Part shown: positions 49,844 through 59,981 of the stretch, one piece after another | Layout: every line of letters begins with the position of its first letter | Numbering within the stretch: the first letter of the stretch is position 1 | Assembly: GCA_016929955.1 (NCBI GenBank) | Contig: JAFGHU010000052.1 | Coordinates: 1-63,503, forward strand | From: Bacteroidales bacterium | Lineage (GTDB): Bacteria > Bacteroidota > Bacteroidia > Bacteroidales > UBA12170 | Direction: 5' to 3' | Length of the DNA stretch: 63,503 bases | Notes under the pieces: model-generated | Told to the model about the DNA's origin: nothing | The model's database searches: none | What the model saw: the letters and a program-made list of their open reading frames with translations, nothing else | Made by a program: the position numbers and the translations under genes

Positions 49844-51113
49844 AACCTCAGCTCCAGAAATACAGAAAATAACAGAAATTGCTTTACCCAAAATTGAGCA
49901 GTCGCATTTGACTAACGAAATACCTATATATTCTATAAATGTTGGCAATCAGGATGTTGTAAAGATTCAATTGGTTTTTAAAGCGGGCATTTGGTTTCAA
50001 TCACAAGCACTGGAAGCCTATTTTACCAGTCAGATGCTGGACGAAGGAAGCAAAAACTATTCGGCCGCAGAAATTGCATTAAAACTCGACGATTATGGCG
50101 CTTTTGTACATAAAAAAACAAATCGCGATAACGCTTGTATCGATATCTTTACTTTAAGTAAACACTTAGAATCTGTTCTAACAGTGGTTGCCGATATGCT
50201 TAAGAATCCAATATTTGAAGAGGCTGAATTAAATCGTCTGCGAGATCAAGAAAAACATGAGTTTATTGTTCGCAATCAAAAAGTTAAACACATTGCACAA
50301 AAACAATTTGCTCCCTTACTTTTTGGGAAGAAACATCCTTATGGATCGTCAGCAACAGTAAACCATTATGATGCTATTTCAACAGATTTATTAAAACAAT
50401 TTCATCAAAAGCATTACAACACAAAAAGTTGTCGGATTTTTATTTCAGGAAAAGTAAATAAAACGACTCTACAGATTGTTGATCAGTATTTTGGACAAGA
50501 AAACTGGGGTTCTGATAAAGTCGTCGAGATTTTTCCGACAACAGTAAACTCAAATCCTGAATTGAAACATTATATTCCAAAAGAAAAAGTGCTACAATCG
50601 GCCATCCGAATGGGTAACAGAAGCATCAAAAGAAATCACCCGGATTATTTTGCGCTTAGTGTTGTAACTACTTTATTTGGTGGTTATTTCGGCTCACGTT
50701 TAATGAGTAACATTCGCGAAGACAAGGGCTATACTTACGGGATTTATGCAGGAATTTATCCTCAATTGCACGACAGCTCCTTTATGATTAGCAGCGAAGT
50801 TGGTGCAGATGTGGCTCAAAAGGCAGTCGGCGAAATTCGATTTGAGCTCAAACGATTAAGAACAGAAAGGGTTAAGGAAGAAGAATTAAGCCTGGTTAAA
50901 AATTATATGTCAGGAACTTTTCTTCGTGCTTTAAACGGCCCCTTTGCCTTAGGGGAAGTCATAAAATCGCTCATCGAAAACGATTTACCCGAAGATTATT
51001 ATCAACACTATTTAAATAAAATACATCAAGTAAGCAGCGAAGATGTCAGAAACATTGCCAATCAATACCTGCACGAAGATCAAATGTACGAATTGATTGT
51101 TGGAAAGAAGTAA
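49830..51113 (+). CDS. M16 family protein lacking HxxEH (partner subunit)
   Basis: M16 fold (AYFTSQMLDEGSKNYSA, LFGGYFGSRLMSNIREDKGYTYG); 14-nt overlap with the upstream gene. Confidence 0.92.
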   Translation: MPLNRTSAPEIQKITEIALPKIEQSHLTNEIPIYSINVGNQDVVKIQLVFKAGIWFQSQALEAYFTSQMLDEGSKNYSAAEIALKLDDYGAFVHKKTNRDNACIDIFTLSKHLESVLTVVADMLKNPIFEEAELNRLRDQEKHEFIVRNQKVKHIAQKQFAPLLFGKKHPYGSSATVNHYDAISTDLLKQFHQKHYNTKSCRIFISGKVNKTTLQIVDQYFGQENWGSDKVVEIFPTTVNSNPELKHYIPKEKVLQSAIRMGNRSIKRNHPDYFALSVVTTLFGGYFGSRLMSNIREDKGYTYGIYAGIYPQLHDSSFMISSEVGADVAQKAVGEIRFELKRLRTERVKEEELSLVKNYMSGTFLRALNGPFALGEVIKSLIENDLPEDYYQHYLNKIHQVSSEDVRNIANQYLHEDQMYELIVGKK

Positions 51114-51236
51114 ATCTTAATCCCAGAATTCTTTGGTATTGATTGCTTTATCGGAGGGGAATCCCTATTTTTGTCGGCAGTTTTTTTACGAACAAAATCA
51201 TTAAATACACCAGAAAAAATACTAAAATTATCGATT

Positions 51237-52517
51237 ATGTTAAGAGATAAAAAAATATTTGACCTTATTGCAAAAGAAAAAGAGCGCCAAATGAACGGTT
51301 TGGAATTGATTGCATCAGAAAACTTTGTTAGTGAAGAAGTTATGCAAGCAATGGGCTCTGTTTTAACCAACAAATATGCCGAAGGATATCCCGGAAAAAG
51401 ATATTATGGAGGTTGCGAAATAGTAGATCAAACGGAGCAAATAGCCATCGATCGCGCCAAAGAATTATTTGCATGCGAGTATGCCAATGTGCAACCCCAC
51501 TCAGGAGCTCAGGCAAATATGGCCGTTATGTTAGCCTGCCTTAAGCCGGGCGATACTTTTATGGGTCTTGATCTTTCGCATGGCGGACACCTTTCGCACG
51601 GAAGCGCAGTTAATTCATCAGGAATTCTTTACAACGCCATTTCTTACGAAGTAAAAGAAGAAACCGGCGAAGTGGATTACGAAATGATGGAAGCACGTGC
51701 TTTGGAAAACAAGCCAAAATTAATTATTGCTGGTGCTTCTGCCTATTCTCGCGATTGGGATTATGAGCGTATGCGCGAGATTGCCGATAAAATTGGTGCT
51801 ATTTTAATGGCAGATATTTCTCATCCTTCCGGATTAATTGCCAAAGGGCTCTTAAACGATCCTATTCCGTATTGCCATATTGTTACTACAACTACACATA
51901 AAACCTTACGTGGCCCACGAGGTGGTTTGATTTTGATGGGCGAAGATTTTGAAAATCCTTGGGGATTAAAAACACCAAAAGGAGAAATCAAAATGATGTC
52001 GGCACTATTAAATTCTGCTGTATTCCCCGGTATTCAAGGCGGTCCGTTAGAGCATGTTATTGCAGCTAAAGCCGTTGCTTTTGGCGAAGCTTTAAGCGAT
52101 AATTATATGAGCTATATCCTTCAGGTTCAGAAAAATGCTGAAGCTATGGCTGAAGCTTTTATTGAAAAAGGCTATCACGTAATTTCGGATGGAACCGACA
52201 ATCATTTAATGCTGATTGATTTGCGTTCTAAATTCCCTGAAATCACAGGAAAAGTAGTAGAAAATACTTTGGTAAAAGCAGATATTACGGTCAATAAAAA
52301 CATGGTTCCTTTCGATAGCCGTTCGCCATTCCAAACTTCCGGATTGCGCGTTGGAACACCCGCAATCACTACACGAGGCTTAAAAGAAGAGCATATGCCT
52401 CTTATCGTGGATTTAATCGACGAGGTGATTTCGAATGTTGAAAGCGAAGAAGTGATTGAAAGCGTTAAAAAACGCGTGAATACCTTAATGAAAGATTTCC
52501 CTTTATTTAAGTGGTAA
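51237..52517 (+). CDS. glyA: serine hydroxymethyltransferase
   Basis: [24 protein letters not shown] and [14 protein letters not shown]; start reset to [10 protein letters not shown]. Confidence 0.97.
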   Translation: MLRDKKIFDLIAKEKERQMNGLELIASENFVSEEVMQAMGSVLTNKYAEGYPGKRYYGGCEIVDQTEQIAIDRAKELFACEYANVQPHSGAQANMAVMLACLKPGDTFMGLDLSHGGHLSHGSAVNSSGILYNAISYEVKEETGEVDYEMMEARALENKPKLIIAGASAYSRDWDYERMREIADKIGAILMADISHPSGLIAKGLLNDPIPYCHIVTTTTHKTLRGPRGGLILMGEDFENPWGLKTPKGEIKMMSALLNSAVFPGIQGGPLEHVIAAKAVAFGEALSDNYMSYILQVQKNAEAMAEAFIEKGYHVISDGTDNHLMLIDLRSKFPEITGKVVENTLVKADITVNKNMVPFDSRSPFQTSGLRVGTPAITTRGLKEEHMPLIVDLIDEVISNVESEEVIESVKKRVNTLMKDFPLFKW

Positions 52518-52527
52518 GCTTTATAGG

Positions 52528-52600
52528 AGTATGGGTTTGACTCAAAGTCAAGCCCTTACTTATTTAAAGTGAGGGTTTGGCATAAAGTCAAGCCCTCACT
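52528..52600. repeat. two tandem homologous hairpins downstream of glyA
   Basis: gggtttgact-caa-agtcaagccc (52533-52555) and gtgagggtttggca-taa-agtcaagccctcac (52569-52599). Confidence 0.85.
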
Positions 52601-52670
52601 CATTTTAGGAAAGAAATAATTCGGAAAGATTCCCTACTTTTAGCCCCGTTAAATTAAAAACCAAACCAAT

Positions 52671-54038
52671 ATGTCAAAAAACCTATTTTCCCTTTTTTTA
52701 TTGAGCATTCTACTCCCAATCAGTCTTAAAGCGCAAGATGATACTAAAGCAATTATTAAAAATCTATACGATAATGCTTTAACAAATAAACAAGCTTACA
52801 ATCAACTTGGATTGCTTTGCGAAAAAGCGCCGGGGCGATTAATCGGTACACCCAACTCGTTTATTGCTGTTGATTTAATGAAAAAATACCTTGAAGATTT
52901 AGGTGCTGACACGGTGTTTTTACAAGCCTTCTCCTCTCCTGCCTGGATTTGTCATTCTGCATCGGCAACATTACTTATGGACGGTAAAAAAATCCCATTA
53001 AAAATCGATGCATTAGGACCATCCGGTTCAACTTCAAAGAAAGGAGTAAGCGCTGAAATTATTGAAGTAATGAGTCTGGATGAAGTTAAAGCACTGGGGC
53101 GAGAAAAAATTGAAGGCAAGATTGTTTTCTATAATCGGCCAATGAATCCAAGCTATTTCAACACTTTTCGAGCCTATTCAGAGGCGGTAGATCAACGCGT
53201 TTGGGGACCGGATATTGCCAGAGAAATGGGAGCTGTTGCCTCAATAACCCGTTCGGTAAATAGTAACCTCGATGATTATCCCCATACAGGCAGTTGCCAT
53301 TTTAAAGATGAAAAAATCCCGGCTATTGCAGTTTCAACAAATGATGCCGAACGATTAAGTCAAGCATTAAAAACAAACCCGCATTTAAAAGTAAATATTA
53401 AAGTAGATGCGGAGGATATCGTAACCCATACCTTCAATATTATCGCCGATTTAAAAGGCCATGAAAAACCAAATGAATACCTTGTGGTTGGCGGGCATTT
53501 GGATGCATGGCACAATACACAAGGCGCTCATGATGATGGTGTTGGATGTTTACAATCGACTGAAGTTTTGCGTTTGTTTAAAGAAACAGGACTAAAAAAC
53601 AAAAGAAGCTTGCGAATTATTTTATATATGGATGAGGAATTGTATCAGTCGGGCGGAAAAGCCTACGCCAACTATTCCAAAGAGCATCATATCCACAATT
53701 ATTTTGCTTTAGAATCGGATGCCGGAGGATTTACTCCACGAGGATTTACCACAGATGCATCTGCATTGAACCTGGAGAAAATCAAAGCATTTCTCCCTTT
53801 ATTGGAGCCTTATGGAATTCAATTTATTAATGCCGGCGGCGGTGGTGTGGATATTGGTCCATTAAAAGAAACAGGAGTTACACTTTCGGGCTATCGATCC
53901 GATTGGCAACGTTATTTTGATATGCATCATAGTCCAAACGACAGTTTCGATAAAATTAATTTTAGAGAGATGCAATTGGGCAGTGCTGCAATGACCAGCT
54001 TAATTTATTTAATCGATCAAAACGATTTGGGGCAATAA
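52671..54038 (+). CDS. secreted M28 family peptidase
   Basis: Signal peptide; VVGGHLDAWHNTQGAHDDGVGC, YMDEELYQSGG and ALESDAGGF. Confidence 0.93.
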   Translation: MSKNLFSLFLLSILLPISLKAQDDTKAIIKNLYDNALTNKQAYNQLGLLCEKAPGRLIGTPNSFIAVDLMKKYLEDLGADTVFLQAFSSPAWICHSASATLLMDGKKIPLKIDALGPSGSTSKKGVSAEIIEVMSLDEVKALGREKIEGKIVFYNRPMNPSYFNTFRAYSEAVDQRVWGPDIAREMGAVASITRSVNSNLDDYPHTGSCHFKDEKIPAIAVSTNDAERLSQALKTNPHLKVNIKVDAEDIVTHTFNIIADLKGHEKPNEYLVVGGHLDAWHNTQGAHDDGVGCLQSTEVLRLFKETGLKNKRSLRIILYMDEELYQSGGKAYANYSKEHHIHNYFALESDAGGFTPRGFTTDASALNLEKIKAFLPLLEPYGIQFINAGGGGVDIGPLKETGVTLSGYRSDWQRYFDMHHSPNDSFDKINFREMQLGSAAMTSLIYLIDQNDLGQ

Positions 54039-54040
54039 AA

Positions 54041-54062
54041 AAAGCTGGAGAAATCCAGCTTT
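54041..54062. terminator. perfect hairpin after the M28 peptidase gene
   Basis: aaagctgga-gaaa-tccagcttt; weak T-tract. Confidence 0.6.
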
Positions 54063-54071
54063 AAATCTAAT

Positions 54072-54119
54072 CATACGATGACTTTTGTTTTATTCATACG
54101 ATGACTTGATGTCATCGTA
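54072..54119. repeat. direct repeat catacgatgact x2, the second copy forming a hairpin
   Basis: catacgatgact at 54072 and 54095; tacgatgac-ttgat-gtcatcgta at 54097-54119. Confidence 0.85.
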
Positions 54120-54139
54120 GGACTACTAAAATGATAAAA

Positions 54140-55093
54140 TTATTCTTGTTCCCCAAGGAATCTTTCCGATTCGATGGCGGCCATACATCCTGAACCAGCA
54201 GCTGTAATCGCCTGACGGTATACCGTATCCTGAATATCACCCGCTGCAAAAACACCCGGAACACTTGTTTTTGTGCTTCCTGGAACAGTTTTTACATAAC
54301 CCGCTTCATCTAAGTCTAACTGTCCTTTAAACAAGCTACTATTGGGTTTATGCCCAATAGCGACAAAAAAGCCTGAAATATTAATCGTTTTTTCTTCTCC
54401 GGTTTTATTATTCAATAAAATTGCTCCGGTTACCGCTTTATTGAATCCTGTTTTTGTTCCAATAATCTCTTTGGTATTGTGATTCCACAAGATTTCAATT
54501 TTCGGATTATTCATCACACGATGTTGCATCGCTTTGGAAGCACGCAATTCATCACGACGAACAATCATATATACTTTATTTACCATATTGGCCAAATAAG
54601 AAGCTTCTTCGCAAGCGGTATCACCCCCTCCTACAACGGCCACATCTAATCCTTTGTAGAAAAATCCGTCGCAAGTTGCACAAGCAGAAACACCTCCACC
54701 GTTATATTCTTTCTCTGACTCAAGACCTAACCACATAGCTGAAGCACCCGTAGCAATAATTACAGTTTCGGCCACAATGGTTTTTCCATCATCTGCTTTA
54801 CAAGTAAACGGACGCTGAGAAAAATCGACTTCCGTAATTTCTCCCCAACGCACATCAGAGCCAAATCGCTTGGCTTGACGTTGCATATCTTCCATCATTT
54901 TAGGGCCTTCTGCACCATCAGGATATCCGGGGAAATTATCAACTTCTGTAGTTATGGTCAACTGTCCGCCAGGTTGCATCCCCTGATACATTACGGGATG
55001 TAAATCTGCTCTTGCTGCATAAATTGCTGCGGTATAACCGGCAGGACCTGAACCAATAATAAGGCTTTTTACATGTTCAACTGAATCACTCAT
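54140..55093 (-). CDS. trxB: thioredoxin-disulfide reductase
   Basis: IGSGPAGYTAAIYAARA, SACATCDGFFYKG and GVFAAGDIQD. Confidence 0.96.
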   Translation of the reverse strand: MSDSVEHVKSLIIGSGPAGYTAAIYAARADLHPVMYQGMQPGGQLTITTEVDNFPGYPDGAEGPKMMEDMQRQAKRFGSDVRWGEITEVDFSQRPFTCKADDGKTIVAETVIIATGASAMWLGLESEKEYNGGGVSACATCDGFFYKGLDVAVVGGGDTACEEASYLANMVNKVYMIVRRDELRASKAMQHRVMNNPKIEILWNHNTKEIIGTKTGFNKAVTGAILLNNKTGEEKTINISGFFVAIGHKPNSSLFKGQLDLDEAGYVKTVPGSTKTSVPGVFAAGDIQDTVYRQAITAAGSGCMAAIESERFLGEQE

Positions 55094-55327
55094 TTTATAT
55101 TGTTTTTTTAGATTTTTATCTTTGGCCTTGTGTTACTCAAAAATTATTCCAGACGAAATTATTGCAAAAATAGAGTTATTATCAGACTGAATCCAGACAA
55201 TTCTATAATAAAACTGACAAAATGGCGAAACCTTTAGATTTTAATACTGATTTATATAAGATTGAGAAAAAAATAATCGCAAAATTCCAAATAAAACACA
55301 ATTCAGATATGAGCATTTACTATCCGT

Positions 55328-56020
55328 TTATAAATTATAAAAACTGACTAAATCTGCAATTCCTATATCCTCCATTTTTGGTTTTAGAATATACTTGCTG
55401 CAAAGGTGGCATGTATATTCAGGATGAAGCGTATAAGCGGTAAATTGATAGCCCATATCTTCTGAAGAATAGCGCAGTCGAAAATCGGTATAATATTTTT
55501 TAAGCGCAAACGAATTCAGCGACATACTAATCCCCTTGCCTATGGCTTTCATATAGCTTTCTTTAAGCGTCCATAATTGATAGAAATAATCGATTTGTTT
55601 TTCTTCTTCTGTAAAAGCAAACAAATCGGCCAGTTCTTCTTTTGTAAAAAAGCGTTTGGCTACTTTTAGGCGATTACCCTTATTTCTCTCAATATCAATA
55701 CCAACCTGGCAATCAGAAAAAGCAGCAAGCACAAAATCACCGGAATGGGAAATATTAAAATGAGCTTTGGGATACGCTTTTAAAAAAGGTTTTTCGTGTT
55801 CGTTATAACCAAAATCAAGAGTGAAGGGATCAACTTTTAATTCAATAGCATAAAACCGGCGCACCATTAAATGTCCGATTAAACTCCGCTGTTGATCTGC
55901 TGCATATCGAAAACCTTCAATCTTCGACAGCAACTTTAGCGGCAAAAGCGGCTTAATATTTTGATAAAAAGCCTCAAATTCAGCTTTATCCACTAAATGA
56001 TATGAAAATACGCGAAGCAT
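55328..56020 (-). CDS. 4'-phosphopantetheinyl transferase superfamily protein
   Basis: FNISHSGDFVLAAFSDCQVGIDIERNKG and FYQLWTLKESYMKAIGKG. Confidence 0.93.
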   Translation of the reverse strand: MLRVFSYHLVDKAEFEAFYQNIKPLLPLKLLSKIEGFRYAADQQRSLIGHLMVRRFYAIELKVDPFTLDFGYNEHEKPFLKAYPKAHFNISHSGDFVLAAFSDCQVGIDIERNKGNRLKVAKRFFTKEELADLFAFTEEEKQIDYFYQLWTLKESYMKAIGKGISMSLNSFALKKYYTDFRLRYSSEDMGYQFTAYTLHPEYTCHLCSKYILKPKMEDIGIADLVSFYNL

Positions 56021-56136
56021 ATAGGATTAGCTTATTTATTTTTAATCGATGTGATGCTTGTGTAAAAGCTATAGCACAGAGATACACAAAGAAAACACAA
56101 AGTTGCTCAAAGATAAATTAATTTTCAATCTCCATT

Positions 56137-58551
56137 TTAGAAAATCTTGGGAAAACGTTGCGGATTAACTTCATTCATCATATTGTAAATGGTCTCAAAA
56201 ACATCTTCGGCATTTGGATTTGAAAAATAATCGCCATCTGTACTGTATGCAGCACGATGATCTTTGGCCGTTAAGGTTCTGGGTTCAGCATCCAAAGAAA
56301 AATAACCGCTCTGTTCTTCCAGCACTTTTTGCATCATAAATGCAGTAGCCCCTCCGGGAACATCTTCATCAAAAAAGAGTACTTTATTGGTTTTATTTAA
56401 AGAACGACCAATAATGCCCGAACGATCAAAAGGCAATAAAGTTTGAACATCAATCAACTCAACATCAATACCATAGGATGCTAATTGTTCAACGGCATCT
56501 TCTGCAATCCGAACACAAGAACCATAGGTTACCAAAGTAATGTCTCTGCCTTGTTTTAAAACTTCAGGCTTGCCCAAGGCCACTCTGTATTCACCTATAT
56601 TAGATGGCCGGCGCTCTTTTAAACGATAACCATTTAGGGGTTCGATAACCAAAGCAGGCTCGTCAGAGGCCAATAAAGTATTGTAAAAACCGGCAGCTTG
56701 CGTCATATTTCGAGGAACACAAACCTGCATTCCGCGTATCGAATTGATAACCATACTCAAAGGTGATCCGGAATGCCAGATTCCTTCTAAACGGTGACCG
56801 CGTGTACTGATAATAATGGGTGCTTTTTGACCTCCTTTTGTACGATAAAGCATAGTTGCAATATCATCGCTCATCACCTGTAAACCATAAAGTAAATAAT
56901 CGAAATACTGAATCTCAGCAATAGGTCGTAAGCCACGAATGGCCATGCCTAAACCCTGGCCAATAATCGTTGCTTCGCGAATTCCTGTATCAAAAATACG
57001 ATGTTCGCCATATTTTTCTTGAAGGCCTTCATAAGTTTGATTTACACCTCCAATTTTACCCACATCTTCGCCAAAAGCAACGACCAAGGGGTTGTTTTGA
57101 TAAATATAATCCCAATTATCGCGTAAAATTTCACGACCGGGAACCCATTTTGCATCATTATCGTATTGAGCAGGACTATCTTTTACTAAGGTTGCTGCAT
57201 CGCTTGTTTGACTATACAAAAACGAATTGTAACGTTCTGCATTTTCCGCCATTTGCTTTTCGAGCCACAGCCTAATATTTGCTTTAAGCGAATGCTCAGG
57301 ATCGCTACACTTATCGCATACCAGCCGCAAAATTTTTCGTGCAGAGGAGATAATGTCTTTGCGAAGAGGCTCTCCCAAAATCGCAAGGTCTTTTTTAATT
57401 TTATCGATATGAGGCGTTTTACTGCAGTGGCAAGTGGCAATATTTGCCACCTCCAAAAAAGCATCACGCTCCTTTTTAATTGGATTTAAATAGGATTTAT
57501 AGGCTGTTTTTTTCGCCTCTTTAGCCCGATTTTTCGCTTGATTTTCAAGCTCATCGAGTTCAGCGGCGCTAGCCAGCTCTTGATCTAAAATCCACATGCG
57601 CATACGAGATATCCCATCATACTCATTTTCCCACTGCAAACGCTCTTGTGATTTATAGCGTTCGTGCGAACCGGAAGTGGAATGCCCTTGAGGCTGAGTT
57701 ACTTCGGTAATATGAAATAATACAGGATTGTGTTCTTTTCGGCAATGGTCGATACCTTCTTTGTAAATTTCGACCAAATGCACATAATCCCAAGCTTTCG
57801 CTTTTAATATTTTAAAGCCTTTTCCCTTATCGTTATTTTCAAAACCACTTAGAACTTCCGAAATATTTTGTTTTGTGGTTTGGTATTTATTTGGAACCGA
57901 AATTCCCCACCCATCGTCCCAAACCGAAATGGCCAAAGGAACTTGCAAAACTCCTGCGGCATTAATTGTTTCCCAAAAATGACCTTCAGAAGTTGAAGAA
58001 TCGCCTATAGTACCAAAGGCAACCTCATTTCCTTTGTTTGAAAAGTGGGTATACTTATGCAAAGCCTTATTTTGCTTGAATAATTTGGAAGTCAGAGCTA
58101 AACCTAATAATCGCGGCATCTGGCCTGCTGTAGGCGAAATATCGGCACTGGAATTTTTCTGTTCCATCAGATTTTTCCAATTCCCGTTGACATCAAGACT
58201 CCGAGTGGCAAAGTGATTATTCATCAATCGACCGCCATTAGAAGGACTGTTTTCAAGATTGGTATCGCCATACAACTGGGCAAAAAACTCTTCGGCTTCC
58301 ATCATTCCTGCCGCCAACATAAAAGTCTGATCGCGGTAATAACCCGAGCGCCAATCGCCTTTTTTAAACACCTTGGCCATAGCGAGTTGCGGAATCTCTT
58401 TTCCATCTCCAAAAATGCCAAATTTGGCTTTTCCGGTGAGTACTTCGCGGCGACCCAATAAGCTTAATTGCCGACTAAGGTTGGCAATATAGTAATCGTT
58501 TAAAACTTCTGATTTATAATCGTTTGTCTGTGTTTTTGTCTTTTTCGTCAT
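56137..58551 (-). CDS. 2-oxoacid dehydrogenase E1, alpha and beta fused (branched-chain type)
   Basis: Alpha half: GTIGDSSTSEGHFWETINAAGVLQVPL. Beta half: VVAFGEDVGKIGGVNQTYEGL, IGQGLGMAIRGLRPIAEIQ. Confidence 0.93.
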   Translation of the reverse strand: MTKKTKTQTNDYKSEVLNDYYIANLSRQLSLLGRREVLTGKAKFGIFGDGKEIPQLAMAKVFKKGDWRSGYYRDQTFMLAAGMMEAEEFFAQLYGDTNLENSPSNGGRLMNNHFATRSLDVNGNWKNLMEQKNSSADISPTAGQMPRLLGLALTSKLFKQNKALHKYTHFSNKGNEVAFGTIGDSSTSEGHFWETINAAGVLQVPLAISVWDDGWGISVPNKYQTTKQNISEVLSGFENNDKGKGFKILKAKAWDYVHLVEIYKEGIDHCRKEHNPVLFHITEVTQPQGHSTSGSHERYKSQERLQWENEYDGISRMRMWILDQELASAAELDELENQAKNRAKEAKKTAYKSYLNPIKKERDAFLEVANIATCHCSKTPHIDKIKKDLAILGEPLRKDIISSARKILRLVCDKCSDPEHSLKANIRLWLEKQMAENAERYNSFLYSQTSDAATLVKDSPAQYDNDAKWVPGREILRDNWDYIYQNNPLVVAFGEDVGKIGGVNQTYEGLQEKYGEHRIFDTGIREATIIGQGLGMAIRGLRPIAEIQYFDYLLYGLQVMSDDIATMLYRTKGGQKAPIIISTRGHRLEGIWHSGSPLSMVINSIRGMQVCVPRNMTQAAGFYNTLLASDEPALVIEPLNGYRLKERRPSNIGEYRVALGKPEVLKQGRDITLVTYGSCVRIAEDAVEQLASYGIDVELIDVQTLLPFDRSGIIGRSLNKTNKVLFFDEDVPGGATAFMMQKVLEEQSGYFSLDAEPRTLTAKDHRAAYSTDGDYFSNPNAEDVFETIYNMMNEVNPQRFPKIF

Positions 58552-58628
58552 TTATACTCATTCTAAATAAGTGCTGCAAAAGTACAGAAAATAATCAATA
58601 TTAAATAGCGTGTGCTCGTTTCATTTAG

Positions 58629-59132
58629 CTATACTTCTGTAAAGCCATCCTTAATCTGCAACACTTTTACTTTGTCCAAATGCCAGTGTTCGACGACATC
58701 GTTAACAAAAGAATTCCGAACACAAAGGATCCACTTTTTATCTGGAATTTGAATTAATTCTCCAAAAATGGGGCCCCACAAATGCCCTTCAATGTCTAGC
58801 TTTCCGATTTCATCTAAAACAATCCAATCATTCTGATTCACTGCCTGTTTTAATATTGTTTTGCCTTTTTCTATCGTCGATGGATTAAAATAAAAACCTT
58901 TTAATTTGATCCAATTTTTCCAGCAATCCCGCTGAGCAAAAGGCATTTTTTTAAGGGTAGAAACATCGACTAACTCAAAAGCCGAGCGTGTGTTATTATC
59001 CCAAAAGCCAGGAGCAACAATACCTCCCACACTTTTACCGCTTTCTTTGAGTTGCTGCACCAATTCGATGCATCGTTTTGTTTTGCCTTCGCCTTGGGCG
59101 CCTGATAAAATATATACTTGAGTAGCGTTCAT
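58629..59132 (-). CDS. THEP1-like P-loop NTPase
   Basis: LSGAQGEGKTKR (Walker A) and WIVLDEIGKLD (THEP1-like Walker B). Confidence 0.7.
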   Translation of the reverse strand: MNATQVYILSGAQGEGKTKRCIELVQQLKESGKSVGGIVAPGFWDNNTRSAFELVDVSTLKKMPFAQRDCWKNWIKLKGFYFNPSTIEKGKTILKQAVNQNDWIVLDEIGKLDIEGHLWGPIFGELIQIPDKKWILCVRNSFVNDVVEHWHLDKVKVLQIKDGFTEV

Positions 59133-59824
59133 TAACGATAGCCTTTAATTAATTGTGATGCCAATTTGGGTAAACCAATGCCCGCCTTTTCTGCAAGTGT
59201 AATCATATTGGAGCGATAAGCTTGCTTTTCAGCATTCGGATCAATATAATAAACGGGCACCTTAGCAGCCACATAGTCGATCAAGCCTGCAGCCGGATAT
59301 ACAAGCAGTGAAGTACCGACAACAATCAACAAATCGGCTTGTCGAATACGGCTTGCTGCCTGAGGAAAAGTGTTAACCGATTCGCCAAACCAAACAATAT
59401 GAGGACGCAACTGAGATCCTTTTGGACAGGTATCTCCTTTTTTTAATTCCCAATGTTTGAGTTCCACCACCAAATTTTCATCTACGGTACTCCTCGCCTT
59501 TTTTAACTCGCCATGCAAATGTAAAACGTTAGATGAGCCGGCCCTTTCGTGCAAATCATCAACATTCTGTGTAATGATTTCCACATCAAAATATTTTTCA
59601 AGATCCACAAGGGCATGATGACCGGCATTAGGCTCCACTTCGAAAAGTTGTTTTCGTCGAATATTATAAAATTCGAGTACCAATTCCATATTATTACGCC
59701 AGGCAATCGGACTTGCTACCTCTTCTATCCGGTAATTACGCCATAAGCCATTGGCATCACGAAAAGTGGATATTCCACTTTCAGCACTTATTCCGGCACC
59801 ACTTAAAACAACTAGCTTTTTCAT
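59132..59824 (-). CDS. Sir2 family NAD-dependent protein deacylase
   Basis: SGAGISAESGISTFRDANGLW, ITQNVDDLHERAG, LHLHGEL and VVGTSLLVYPAAGL; YNIRR (YxxR). Confidence 0.93.
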   Translation of the reverse strand: MKKLVVLSGAGISAESGISTFRDANGLWRNYRIEEVASPIAWRNNMELVLEFYNIRRKQLFEVEPNAGHHALVDLEKYFDVEIITQNVDDLHERAGSSNVLHLHGELKKARSTVDENLVVELKHWELKKGDTCPKGSQLRPHIVWFGESVNTFPQAASRIRQADLLIVVGTSLLVYPAAGLIDYVAAKVPVYYIDPNAEKQAYRSNMITLAEKAGIGLPKLASQLIKGYR

Positions 59825-59981
59825 TCGATGAAATTTGATTAAATCAGGCCTATTCTATATTATATATTAGGACTATCGGTTTCATTTTTTTGATTTTCTG
59901 CCAAATATCCAATATTTGGTATTACACAACATAATTTATTGTTTTGAAATATGTCAAGTTGATATTTTATGATTTTTTCTT

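Noticed and set aside
55328-56020. Phosphopantetheinyl transferase as sign of an NRPS/PKS cluster
   Set aside because: No carrier-protein, ketosynthase or adenylation genes nearby; most likely a general or orphan PPTase.
58629-59824. Sir2 plus P-loop NTPase as an anti-phage defence system
   Set aside because: The Sir2 protein is a normal CobB-size deacylase and the partner is THEP1-like; no TIR, SIR2-effector, HerA or Argonaute partner is present.
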